36,694 nt of DNA from the NCBI GenBank assembly GCA_920105805.1, contig CAKKTI010000206.1, positions 1 through 36,694 on the forward strand, in the 5' to 3' direction. Under the pieces are notes generated by a model. It saw nothing but the letters and a program-made list of their open reading frames with translations. It was not told where the DNA came from and did not search any database. Positions 21,396 through 32,489 of this stretch are shown in pieces (positions within the stretch are counted from its first letter, which is position 1; each line of letters starts with the position of its first letter). The position numbers were made by a program, and so were the translations under genes. The stretch is from Condylostoma magnum (Eukaryota > Ciliophora > Heterotrichea > Heterotrichida > Condylostomatidae).

Positions 21396-22478
21396 CTAAA
21401 AAACTGTGCATTTTTGTTTCTTTTTCTGTTCTTCATTAGTATTGTTTGGCTTTTCCTATGGTTGTCTTCTTTAAGGAGGAAGTATAGCACTACTATTTAT
21501 AGCCTATCGACTTACATTCGGAGTCTCCCTTCTTGGCAGCTTGACTTCTTCTTGTATACTAGGCCTTGGACGATTTAACCTAGAACTACTGTAGTTTAGC
21601 AGTGTCCAATCAAAAACATAGTCATACTCGAATCCTTCCCTGACAAACAACTCCTTAAACATCCTTCTAATATACCCGTAATCAGGTCTGTCCTCAAATT
21701 TTAATGCACGTACATAGTTAATATAAGTAGCAAACTCAGCCGGAAAATTCTTGCATAAATTATCCACTGGCGTATTTATCTTCCTCTCCAAAATCTTCTG
21801 GTACTTCTCCTGCTTCGTATTCGCCTGTACTCCCTGCCATGGCAAATACCCCCTTAAAAAATACATTAAAACATACCCAATTGACTCCAGATCATCCCTC
21901 CTACCCTGCTCGTATCCTAAATGGGAATTTATACCAGCATATCTTGCAGTCCCTGTCAGACTTTTCCCCTCTCTATACATAATATGCTTGTGGGTTTTAG
22001 AGTCCCTATACTTCTTAGCCAGCCCAAAGTCAATAACATGCAGTAAACTTGACCTTTTCCCCAGCCCAATCAAAAAATTATCCGGTTTTATGTCTCTGTG
22101 TATAAAATTCTTAGAATGCAGGTACTCCACTCTGCATATCAGTTAGTCCGCGATCATCAATACAGTTTTTAAAGTAAAGCGCCGGTTGCAGAAATTAAAC
22201 AAGTCTTCTAAACTAGGCCCAAGCAGATCCATCACCATTACATTGAAATTCCCCTCCACTCCATATCACAGCACCCCGGGCAGTCCAGGCCCTCCTTGCA
22301 AAAGCTTGATTAATTTTGACTCATACAGCAATTACGGATTTCTAGTATTAACAGATTCTAACTTAATAGCAACCTCCTCATTGGTTTGTATATTAATACC
22401 TAAAAAAATCTCCCCAAAAGACCCACTACCTATCTTCCTCCCAAGTCTATACCTACCTCCCACTCTTATATCTAGCAT
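21396..22478 (-). CDS. Casein kinase 1 family Ser/Thr kinase
   Basis: 360 residues from ATG 22478 to TAG TAA TAA (21398-21390). The full kinase domain is present: glycine loop GSGSFGEIF (residues 17-25), catalytic Lys39, [18 protein letters not shown] (127-134), DFG (150-152), the CK1-specific [11 protein letters not shown] in place of [15 protein letters not shown] and [10 protein letters not shown]. Trp71 in GVLWYG is encoded by TGA (22266-22268), at a position where the family has Trp. After residue 300 comes a Pro/Gln/Lys-rich tail ending KKQKCTVF, a Cys four from the end that resembles a CaaX lipidation signal. Only 32 nt separate it from the OSCA/TMEM63 stop. Confidence 0.96.
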
Positions 22479-22510
22479 GTTAACCTATTTTTATAACCTT
22501 TTATTAATAA

Positions 22511-24655
22511 CTACTCCCTCAGTATAGTTAATGGGTGAGTGTACAACTTCCTCCAATTGTAAACAGCTTCAGTCCCCACCTCCGGCATAGAGCTATAGTA
22601 CTCTTAATCATAGTTCGACAAATCATACAACGGCTTGTTCTGCTGCAAATAAAGGTTAAAAGTGACTATGAATAAGCAGAATATAAGAAAAGCCTGGAAG
22701 CTTTTCTCACTTTTAGCGAAAAATCCGATCATTGAGATTTAGTAGAACAGCACACATACCAAAACATACCCAAACACATTGCTGATCATCTATCCGCTGC
22801 TTTCCGTCTCCTTCCCATGCACAGTTATAAGGTTGAGTCCATCTACTATATATTTGACCAGGAAGAACCACAGTCCTGCGGGTATAACTAGAGGAACTGT
22901 TGAGCAGAAGGTCATGATTATGGCGAATCCTGATATCATCAGAGCATAAAAGTAGCCGAACTGGAAGACCTGCGATTCTCTTCGTCGCCATTTGTCGTGT
23001 TGGTTTAAATCAAAGCGTAGCTTTGAAGCTATCCATATACTGAAGTATGACTAGGCTATCTCAGGGCCCCTCATTAGGTAGAAAAGGGAGGAGTAGCAGG
23101 TCTTTTGGAGGAGAAGATTCACGAAAAATGCTCCGGAGTCTGCCAGATGCATTTCACCAAGTAAGTCAGCTAGTATAAACTCTTTTTCTTGCAGTACTTT
23201 TAGTATTGAGTTGGCTGTTGCTATTGTAAGCCCCGGGATTATAAGCATGTTGAGTGTTAGGTATATAAAGGCCTTGTTGCATATACTGATTTAGCTCTGG
23301 CTGTATGAGTAGTGTCTTTCTGCATATGCTGCTATGTCTATTAGAATTAGAAGGATTTGGTTGAGGCATAGGATTAGTAAAGAAGGGAAATAGGCTCTAA
23401 TTGCGTTAGAAATTGGTTCTGGTAGATTTTAAGTTCAGCTTAGGTCTAGAAATGAGAAAATGTCCAATGTCTCCAGTGTAGCTAACAGGGCAGCTGGGGT
23501 AGTTAAGAATAATAACGTTAAAACTCCTAGAAGCATTAGCCATATTCTTCTGTAGAAATAAAAGCCTCGGGTACCCCCGACATTACCCCATATAATATCA
23601 AAAGGATCAACAGCCTTAGTAATAACAATATCCGCATGCTGGGCTTACTCATCATCCTCAAATCTGTTAAAAGTGGTTGAAAAGGCCCTCAATCTCTGAA
23701 TATTCTAAAACTTTTCAATCAGGTTTGAAATTCCCAGTTTAAAAGACTTAAACAGCCCAGGCCTGTACTCATACAGCACCTTTTCTACACTTTCTAACGA
23801 GTTAAGTACAACAAACGCATGTCCTGAGTTCCATATTGGAGTCTATATAGCCTTTTGCACATCCAGATCAATCAAATCTAGTCTTTTATCATACATCTCA
23901 GGACTTAAAAACTTCCTAGGAGCCCATCTAATAGCCGGAGTAGCGTATTCCTATGCTAATAGCCTCTTCATCAGCACTGCATGTTGCCTTTCAATCTCTA
24001 ATTCCAATAATCTCTCGAAATCCGGAATAAGCATCACTTCCTGTACATTTCCACTTTTATTCGCTAGAAATGTACTGAGTAAGGTTTTCAAGGCCTGTCC
24101 ACTTCTATCTGATAAATCCAGTCCCCTTACATGCACAGTTCTCAGCCTCAGCCAGTCATGGTCGTTATCAATAGTCTCCTATACCGCCTTTTAACTAAAT
24201 CTCTTGGAAAGCTCACTCCGCATGCTATTGACTGTAATTATTACACCAATACTAAAAATATAGATAATGCATACCTGGAATCAGCCAATAAACTCGCTTG
24301 AGTTTGATGACAGTGTAGTCTTAGTAAAAAATCCCTGTTCTAGGGAAGTTGCGACGTTTACTGGAATAGAGGCCAAAATTGCAATGATTGAGTAGATTGT
24401 TAGGAGTTTTAGCATTGCTCGTTGGAAGTATAAGTACATGTATCCTTCATTGCCTAAGGTTTTTATAAATCAATCTGAGTCAAATTCTCACATAATACTA
24501 AAAAGCCGTGAAATGTTCTGTTATAAGGAAAAAAGTCTGTCCCCGCCTGGCCATAAAATCCCGAATCTTTTAATTCAGAGTTTGTTGTATATAATTACAC
24601 CTATTGTAAATATAATTGAGTTAAGGGCCATTAGGATGAAAGTTCCTGCTATCAT
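22511..24655 (-). CDS. OSCA/TMEM63 (CSC1-like) cation channel
   Basis: A mechanically or osmotically gated channel family. 714 residues from ATG 24655 to TAG 22511-22513. Order: N-terminal membrane span (residues 1-24), LWPGGDRLFSL, two spans (about residues 78-100 and 140-160), then the cytosolic PHM7-type RNA-fold domain starting TVHVRGLDL. The linker WNSGHAFVVL and DPFDIIWGNVG leads into the multi-span pore region (RRIWLMLLGVLTLLFLTTPA and about seven more hydrophobic segments), ending in a cytosolic tail with EVGTEAVYNWRKLYTHPL. At least five internal TGA codons are read as Trp (KLWIKR, MWEFDSDWF, GWFQV, LSWTQ). The start is 6 nt after the stop of the preceding gene. Family assignment is good; substrate is unknown. 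Confidence 0.88.
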
Positions 24656-24661
24656 ATTTAA

Positions 24662-26338
24662 TTAAAAGGATAATTTTGTATTTAAATAATTAATTGTTAG
24701 GGCTTTGAAGGCTTTTAGCTGTATACGAATTTAGTATTTCCGGTCAATTGCAGCTTTAAGCTTAGTGAATAGTTGCTTTTAGGCCACTCTGTCTTTCTGG
24801 CGTTGTAGATTTTGTTTTAGTAGTTTTTATCGTTTAAGTTTCTGCAGTTAAAGTTGAGTTATCTTTTATTGCATTAATTTGTAGCGTAGTAGTTAATCTT
24901 ATTTGGACTTTTGAGGGGAGTATTGGTTCAGGTTAACTTGGCTTTGTGATTTCTTAGAGGAATGGTTTAATTGTCTATTGTTCTATTATAGCTTTTTATA
25001 GCTCTATTTTCTGTTTATTACTATATACTGCCATTAACTTAGGATAAATCTTAGTCTTCTACTTTTAAATCCTTTGAGTTTTGCTATTCTGATTTCTTTT
25101 AGTTTCAGCAATTTCGCCTTCCAAAAGAGAAAAGCGTGGATTTTGTACTTTCTAAGGATTTTATCTCTTATGTCCTTAGCTTGGTTCAATCTTAGCTAAA
25201 GTTACTAGTACTGTAAAATACCTAGAAATCCTTTGAGTATTAAGGACTTATAGTAGTGATTATCTGATAAACTTTATTTTATGTGGGTTTACTTCTTTGA
25301 TAATTTGAGTTTATTAAGTGTTCCTTTCAGTAGTCTAAAATCGTAGTGTATAATCGCTTCTCTATACTTTTTGTTGTTTTTGGTATATCCAAGGTTTATT
25401 CAGCTATGGAATATTTTTTGTTTTAAGTTGATATTTGAAGAGTTTTAAAGGTATTTCACCTTTATGTTTGTATTAGCAAAATTTAACAGGTTTTGGAAGG
25501 ATTTGAGCAATAATAGATAGTTTCTTTAGTTTTATCCTAGGTGATTTCTTCATTAACTAAAATACTGCCTCATGTAGAACTTTATTTGAATTTGAATCAA
25601 ATTCAAAATGCAAATTGAGAAAAGTCTGTTTAAAGCAAGGCTGTAGAAGCACTTTTAGGCTGTTTTGATTTCCTTCTACTGCATGAATTATACTAGTTTG
25701 TAGTTTCTTAGGACTTTCAGTTTTATTCTTTAGCTCCGCTTTTGTTATACTATTGATTTCAGTATCTCAAAGCTCAATTTTTTACGTTTGTGATTTTAAA
25801 GATTTTCGCGTAGAAGTTGGAAGAAAAATCGTTGGAGTTTTTATTAGTAAAATTCTTAGCATTGACTCAGCTGTAGAAATTTTAAGATTCTTTTAAAACT
25901 TATTTGAATTATGTTTCTGTATTGATTTAACAGCAATTTTTGTAGTATTTTATGCATTTTGAGCCTTTTAAAAGTTTGCTTGTAGAATAGTCTGTTGATT
26001 ATTTATTGGAGTTTCAGCATTTTGTACTACAAAAAGAATTTTTGCTTATATGATTATTCGATTTTCCCCTATATTACTTATTTTAGCTGCTGTTACTATC
26101 AATTTCTTTTGATATAATTAAATGCTTTTGCCATAAGGTTTTTTAAAATAACCCGGGAATGTCTAGTAGCAATTGTCTCCCTTTTAAGCCCATAAAATGC
26201 TTTGAGCTTTAATCCACTTGCATATTTCGCTTATAATATCCAGTAATTACTTTCAACTTAACTTCATCCATGAATTTATTAATGAATTGATTATACTGAC
26301 AGTTCTTCAGGACTTAAAGAATTATAAAATTCAGACAT
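24662..26338 (-). CDS. Sfi1-like centrin-binding repeat protein
   Basis: 558 residues from ATG 26338 to TAA 24662-24664. It is highly basic and helical, with repeated short motifs of the Sfi1 type, an aromatic pair with Trp every 25-60 residues: YFSQWRNHL, FHSWINLGY, AFLFWKAKLLKL, FILSQWQYI and looser Phe/Tyr/Leu versions. Sfi1 repeats bind centrin along a long helix at basal bodies and contractile fibres, which are abundant in ciliates. Four internal TGA codons fall at Trp, two of them in these motifs. The C-terminal 130 residues are Gln/Lys-rich coiled coil. It is in frame with the OSCA/TMEM63 gene across one TAA, so a fusion is formally possible but unlikely given the unrelated domains. 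Confidence is high for a protein, moderate for the name. Confidence 0.72.
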
Positions 26339-26780
26339 TTTTTATATGAAGTAAGTTTGCAATGGTGTATATACTCAAATGATTACTTGATGATAATTTT
26401 CATATAGACATATAAGCTTTTTTGAATTGAGTATTTATACTAGATCTGCAGCCTTTATCAATATTATTTTGGACCTTTTAGATGGAACATATAGCTGAAT
26501 TATATTTAGACAAACTTTGAAGATACAAATGTTACAATATTATCACTTTGAAGGTTGTAATAAGACAACAATGTACCAAGATATAATCTGAAATAATGTT
26601 GAGATAAACTTTGTAAATTTAAGTAATAAAAATTAGACTTAGTGGTATGCTGAGAATATCATTCCTTTCAATCTATAAAAGTTTTAAATAAGTATACAAA
26701 GAGCCAGTATAAAACATTTGTATATAAAAGAGTATTTATAAGTTAAAATAAGCTTACAAAACTAACTTGACTCATTTATT
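26339..26780. other. AT-rich intergenic stretch
   Basis: Nothing recognisable: no conserved peptide, RNA gene or repeat shared with the WD40 flanks. It probably holds the promoter of the Sfi1-like gene. Confidence 0.4.
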
Positions 26781-27158
26781 TTACTGCTGCCTTGATTAAT
26801 ATCTTCTAAAAACATTAGGTGCATGTTATACTCCTTGAATTGATGCCTCATTATTATTCACTTAATTAGAAGCAGATGGTTCAATTAAATCTTATTGTCT
26901 TTTACATTTTCTCTTGATATTTTACTTCTTTATCCTCTCAATCTTCTATATTAAACGAATACGCTGCTTCTTAACTGGAAACAAATGAGCATTTCTCTTA
27001 CTTTCATCAGCTAATATATTCTAAATACCTCTTGAATAATCTATTAAGAATTCAATGGAAGATGTGCAATTAATACAAAGTTTAAATTAAATTTAACTAA
27101 CTTTCTAAAATAACAGTATTCCTTGCAACTAATATGATACATAGAGTGATTAAAACAT
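26781..27158 (-). CDS. Small basic protein, possible histone fold
   Basis: About 125 residues from ATG 27158 to TAA 26781-26783 (or TGA 26772-26774). The segment SSIEFLIDYSRGIQNILADE, then SKRNAHLFPVKKQRI, has the spacing of a small histone-fold protein; the ADESKRNA stretch recalls the AEESRTNA of CENP-W-type proteins. A strongly basic helix (IERIKKQNIKRKCKRQQ) and an Asn/Gln-rich tail follow. The assignment is tentative. It starts 33 nt beyond the end of WD40 copy E. Confidence 0.4.
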
Positions 27159-27191
27159 ATTAAATTAGTAAATATTAGCATGAAAAGTTAT

Positions 27192-28658
27192 CTAATTAAT
27201 ATATATCGGAGGTAGTCTGAAACCATTACTTCCACCTGATACTACTATTTACTCACTTCTTGAAATGCAAACTGACCATACACTAGTTTCATATTCTCCA
27301 ATGATCCTGTTTCTGGATGGGTTTTATAAGTCCCATACTCTCACTGTGCAATCTTATCCACCAGATACTACTAATTATTAACTTCTTGAAATGGTAACTG
27401 ATCTTACACTTTTGTCGTGCTGACCAATGATTCTGTTTCTGGATGGGTTTTATAAGTCCCATACTCTTACTTGACAATCCTTTCCACCTGATACTACTAG
27501 TTATTCACTTCTTGAAATGCAGACTGAGTTTACTCAATCATCATGTTTACCAATGATTCTGTTTTAAGATGGGTTTTGTAAGTCCCATAATTTTACTTCC
27601 TTATCCCTTCCGCCTGATACTACTAGTTATTCACTTCTTGAAATGCAAACTGAGAATACTTCATAATCATGTTGACCAATTATTCTGTTTCTAGATGGGT
27701 TCTGTAAGTCCCATACTCTTACTTTAAAATCCCATCCAGCTGATACTACTATTTACTCACTTCTTGAAATGATAACTGATGTTACATCTTCATCATGTTC
27801 TCCAATGATTCTGTTTCTGGATGGGTTTTATAAGTCTCATAATCTTACTTGATTATCTCCTCCACCTGATACTACTAATTATTCACTTCTTGAAATGCAA
27901 ACTGAGTTTGCCCAATCGTCATGCTAACCAATTATTCTGTATTGGTTTTGTGAGTCCCATACTCTTACTTGATTATCTAATCCCCCTGATACTACTATCT
28001 TTTCACTTCTTGAAATGCAAACTGAGAATACTTCATTATAATATTAACAAATAATTTCTTATTTCTTCTTTTACTAAAATTATTTCTGTTGTAATTCTAT
28101 TTGCCTTGCTTAATGTCTTATGTATTCTCCAGCTTTTTCTACAGCTCTCATTGCATTCACTCTTGAACATCCCATAATCCATTATAAACTTCTATTAGCT
28201 TGTTCTTTCTGATCTGTTCTGATGAAAATAAGTTGCCATGATAGTTCTCCAAAGGTTTAAAGCCTTACTCCCATCAAACCATTAGGATTCACTCTTTATA
28301 TGATTTATCTTGCTTAATTACTTAATTTGACCAAACTATCCAAGTATTACAGATATTCAGGTATAATATCATTCTCTCTCATAAAGTCATCAATGAAGGT
28401 GTCTATCTTAGGCTGGCAAGTTATTGTGAACAATTAGCAAATTTGAAAGGTTCTTTGGAGCTTTATGAGTGGATGATCTCTTTCTAGATTCCTTCATAGA
28501 GATATTAGGTTGTCTTAGGTGAAGAGTTTACCCTTTAGAATACTTAGAACTTCACTTAGATCAGGCCATCCCTTATGCTGTTGATTTGCTTGAAAGTACT
28601 ATTAGAAATTGGCTCCAGCAACTAGGTTTCTGACGATTGGTTCAATAAAGTTTTCCAT
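27192..28658 (-). CDS. WD40-family protein E
   Basis: 489 codons open from ATG 28658 (MENFIEPIVRNLVAGANF) to TAG 27192-27194. The N-terminal domain and the joining segment (KKQEIICQYYNE) are closest to copy F, 7 kb away in the opposite orientation. Seven blade starts are present, but the last blade breaks off after SGGSN and continues as FRLPPIYIN, so the propeller may be incomplete or closed unusually. Internal TGA codons occur at Trp in LWRNL, RLWDL and DDWVNS. The next gene begins 33 nt further on, which suggests that recombination with the island edge truncated the copy. Confidence 0.75.
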
Positions 28659-29290
28659 TTTTTATATTAGAATTTTAAGGTTTTTGATATTTAGCTTGGA
28701 ATAGTATGAAATACACTATATTTTGAGATGATATAATCTTAATTCTTGTTTGTTTTGTGCATGTCAATTTCATATGTTGTATACTATGACACAACGTATT
28801 CCCCGGATGGCCTTTACTCCTACAAAATGATAATAGGGACATTATTAAGAAAATTAGTCCGAATACCTGAAGTACTTTCTTTAAACGATCTAATAAGGTA
28901 CTAAATTGACAGTACTTATATACATAATTTTTTTCCTATTAAGCTTTTACTTAGTTAGAAGTTTTGTAGAAATTCATTACTTGCTGTATATTATCCTATA
29001 TGGTTTAGTATATGTCATCATTCCCTATTATTTAATCTAAGTTGAATTCTTTGTTTATTTAAGACTATATAGCACCTTTAATTATTCTTATAGAGTAAGA
29101 TTTTACTAGTTCTTAGAGTATATCTTATTGAATAATTACTATTTCAAATATGATCTGTAAGTAAGACTATCCCTATGTCATTTGATTAAATTAAATTAGT
29201 GTAGGTATTATAGCATTAAACAAATTATTATAATTTAGAATTACTTTTATGGATAAAATTAATTATTTCTCCTAAGTCTTGCAAGCGAGT
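28659..29290. repeat. Left arm of large inverted repeat (flank part)
   Basis: The upstream region of copy E matches, in reverse complement and with many differences, 34870-35443 upstream of copy F. Shared landmarks include the tgacacaacgtattcccc region (28787), tttatttaagactatatag (29054) and atgtcatttgattaaattaa (29176). With the two WD40 genes the arms span about 27.2-29.3 and 34.9-36.7 kb. From 29290 to 30651 I see AT-rich DNA with no gene; a scrap near 30080-30160 weakly recalls the WD40-family N-domain. Confidence 0.6.
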
Positions 29291-30651
29291 AAGAGAAGTA
29301 CAATCCACATTTTATTTATTATTATAGTCGTATGAATAAGTTATCCAATAAAAATAAATAGGACTCTAAAACTTATTCAATTAATATTTAAAGAGATAGA
29401 CTGATTGATTGTTTAAAGGTATAAATCTCATAGGATTCAGACAATATTGAAAGATTAACTTAAGTATATAATATTCCAAATAGTAAATTAGAAGTTTTAC
29501 AAATAAGACATATTCTACCTGTTTGTGTTTTACATATCTTAAACACTTTAAAGCAACATTTCTTAAATAATGCTTTAATTATATAGAACAAAATTTAGGA
29601 TGGTATTAAGCTATTGTTTATAATTATTAATATATAGCAATACATAGAAATGATGCTTAAAGTTTGACTCATTTCTCTTTGATGACGTTTTTAGTATTTG
29701 GTGCATTGAATAGCCTAATTTGTTGAGCTAGCAATTGCTTAACAACAGCTACTTTATATGCTATTTTTTCCATAAAATGTCAGCTAGAAATATCGTAATG
29801 AGGGTAAGTAAAATAATCAATCTTTTGAGTAAGAAAACCTAATGAAATCTTTATACCCTTTAACTTATGAAAGTTTACATCAAATCAATAAAATATCTAT
29901 GAAAGGAGGTTTAAATAGCAAATTAATATTCACAAACAAAATATGACTTATGTGTTATGATTGCTTAAATAAAACTTTTATTACAGACTCCAAAAGTTAT
30001 ATAAGAGCCATTGTATTATATAGCACTAGTTTTATTTGGTATAGCAGTCTATAATCGAAGAAGAGCTCTTCAAATAAAAAGCCTTCTCTTAATTACTTAT
30101 TAATCCGTGATAGTAACCCTTACTTAACCAGGGGGTTAATCTTAAATAGTTGGCAAATCTTTTAACTCTTGGAGACATACTATGTTAGTCCTTATCAATA
30201 CATTTGTAATGGATTTATATAAATTTAAATAAATGTTGATTAAATCCATTAATTTATAGCTGAGATATTTATATCGAATTTATTTTGATATCTGGAAAAA
30301 GATCTTTTCTATCTTTAGTAACCTATATACAGATTAATTACCCTTTTATATAGATGTTTAAGCTATAATGACTTTTTTATGTATTCCAATTTGATATCTT
30401 ACCATATACTAATTCCTAATTAATTCAAGCAAATACTCTTATAAGAATATATACAGACTATTGTTTTAATTAATATCATGTCTTCCATACTAAAAGTCTA
30501 ACATTTTAATCATAAGTAAAACAGCCTAATACATATTATTCTGTGTAATATTTGCTTTATAGCTAAAATATTAAATAGATCAGTCAATAAATTCGTTATT
30601 AAAACTTTTAATCAAATTTGACTGTTTATTGAATGGACAAGCTTAATAAAA

Positions 30652-31995
30652 ATGATCAAATTTCTAGGAAGACGTCTTAGATCTCAAATTCCCTAATACC
30701 CAATCGAATCAGAAGAACTGGGAAATTTCTCGATGATTCAACAGTTCCCAACCCTTTGGCACTTTATAGACCATGGATTAAGAGATCACAACAGTGATAT
30801 CTTCAAATTCCAGCTTGGACCTGTGCATTCAGTAGTTCTGGGAAATCCAAAGTATTGTAAACCAGTTTCAAAGCTGGTTGATAGAAATCCATATGAAATG
30901 GAACATCTAAAATCTGTTGCAGGCGACAAGAACATGTTTGTAGTGAATAACCCGGAGTTTAGCCGAATGAAAAGCTACTTCTACCCTCTTTTCTCAATGA
31001 AAAATATAAAGAGCTTGCACTTCGGCTATATGGAAAAGGTGGTTAATGAGTGGGCCATTCCGTAGATAGAAGAGTCCATTGGGTCTCCAAATTCCCTGAT
31101 TGGTAAGGATTTAGGATTAGGAATATCGTTTAGAGTAATAATTTCCTCAGCCTTTGGCCTAGATGTTGTCAATAATCCTCAAAAATGCTAGGAGTAAATA
31201 GAGCATGTAGAAAATTATTTCAAATTGATTGTGATTACAATGCAGAAAGGCCCAATTTAAGAGGGAACTGAGGAATATGAGATTCTACAAAGAGCAAGAT
31301 AAAATACTCGGGAAATGGTGCAATAAATTATTGATAAGTAAAGTGCAACAACTAATAGTATTGCTTAATAGATCCTATCGCTGGAAGATTTCGAGGAAAT
31401 TGTGGATTAAACAAACGTTGTGGCTATTGGGGGAACTCATACTACTGGTGGATTGTTGAATTGGTTGTTCTACTTCATAGCTAAGTACCCTGAGGTTCAA
31501 TAAAAGTTACATGAAGAAATCGACAGCCTCGGAGACAAGTTTGAGTTTAACTGGATTTCCTAGATGAAATATGCAAGAAACCTTATTGACGAGGCATTAA
31601 GATATACGTATTATATTTAAGTCATGCTGAGGTATAGCGGGGAGCAAGAAATAGAGCTGCCTGGTGGATATGTAATCGAAAGAAATACATCAGTAACATT
31701 ATATGCCAAACAGTTGTTTTATCATCCTGATTATTGGCACAAACCTGAAACTTTTAATCCTGACCGATTTTTAGATCCTAAAAGCAGAGGATTACACTTT
31801 TAACCTTTCGGATTTTAAGGAGGAAGACTTTGCCCTGGCAGTAATTTTGCAAATGCTGAAATGATTAGTGCTTTAGCTGCCATTTTTAAGAGGTTTAGAG
31901 TAGAGTTAGATGCATAGTAAGAAGAAGTTACTATTGTCCAGTAGTCTAATACAGTTCCATCAAAAGATATTCTACTTAGATTTAGTAGACGCTAG
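30652..31995 (+). CDS. Cytochrome P450
   Basis: A heme monooxygenase of 447 residues from ATG 30652 to TAG 31993-31995; reading on to TGA 32080-32082 would add 29 residues. Signature elements: I-helix AIGGTHTTGG, K-helix ExxR (EALR), the PERF-like PDRF, and the Cys-ligand loop FGFQGGRLCPG with the heme-binding Cys. The loop has one residue (a TAA-coded Gln) more than the usual F-G-x-G-x-R-x-C-x-G. The N-terminus (MIKFLGRRLRSQIPQYPI) lacks the usual membrane anchor, so an upstream exon may be missing or the protein may be soluble. All Trp codons are TGG. It is alone between the arms of the inverted repeat. Substrate and subfamily are unknown. Confidence 0.92.
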
Positions 31996-32489
31996 TTTAG
32001 TTAATTTTCGTTGCAATTAATATAGGAGTTATTGTGTCTTTATTAGGATTTAAAGGGTATATTTGTATCAATTCATAATTGAGCAATTGCTTTACAATAT
32101 TATTTTAGCAAGAGTTTATTCATAGTAAAATAAATAAAGGTTAAAGAAAATATATTAGGTTTATCAATTACTGTATAAATTAGCAAGGAAGCAGATATTA
32201 AAAGATAATTAAAAAAGAAGTATGAAATAAAAAGTTAATAAAAGCCATAAGAAATGAAGCAGTTATGATAATCTAAATTGATATTATAATAGAAAAGTAA
32301 CAGAGTTATATATAAGAATCAACAAACTGTTTATACTCAAGTTCAAATCCCTTCTAGCCTATACTAGATCTAGAAAGTATCCTCAATTCATTAAAAAAGC
32401 GTATATAATGACAGTTTTTTTAAATTAGCTATCTTTTATATAATGCAGTAGGATGGTAAAGCTTTTAAACTACAGCCAGGAAACATTTA

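Noticed and set aside
12029-26338. A functional operon or defence cluster in the gene island
   Set aside because: The genes are unrelated housekeeping and cytoskeletal functions; tight packing is explained by genome compactness.
28659-29290. A coding gene inside the inverted-repeat flanks
   Set aside because: Peptides from the two arms do not stay similar in one frame as family X does, so I see only non-coding flank similarity.
30733-31065. P450 starting at the internal Met of MIQQFPTLW
   Set aside because: The frame is open upstream to ATG 30652 and adds a plausible N-terminal segment; the internal Met is only the first after a TAA-coded Gln in standard code.
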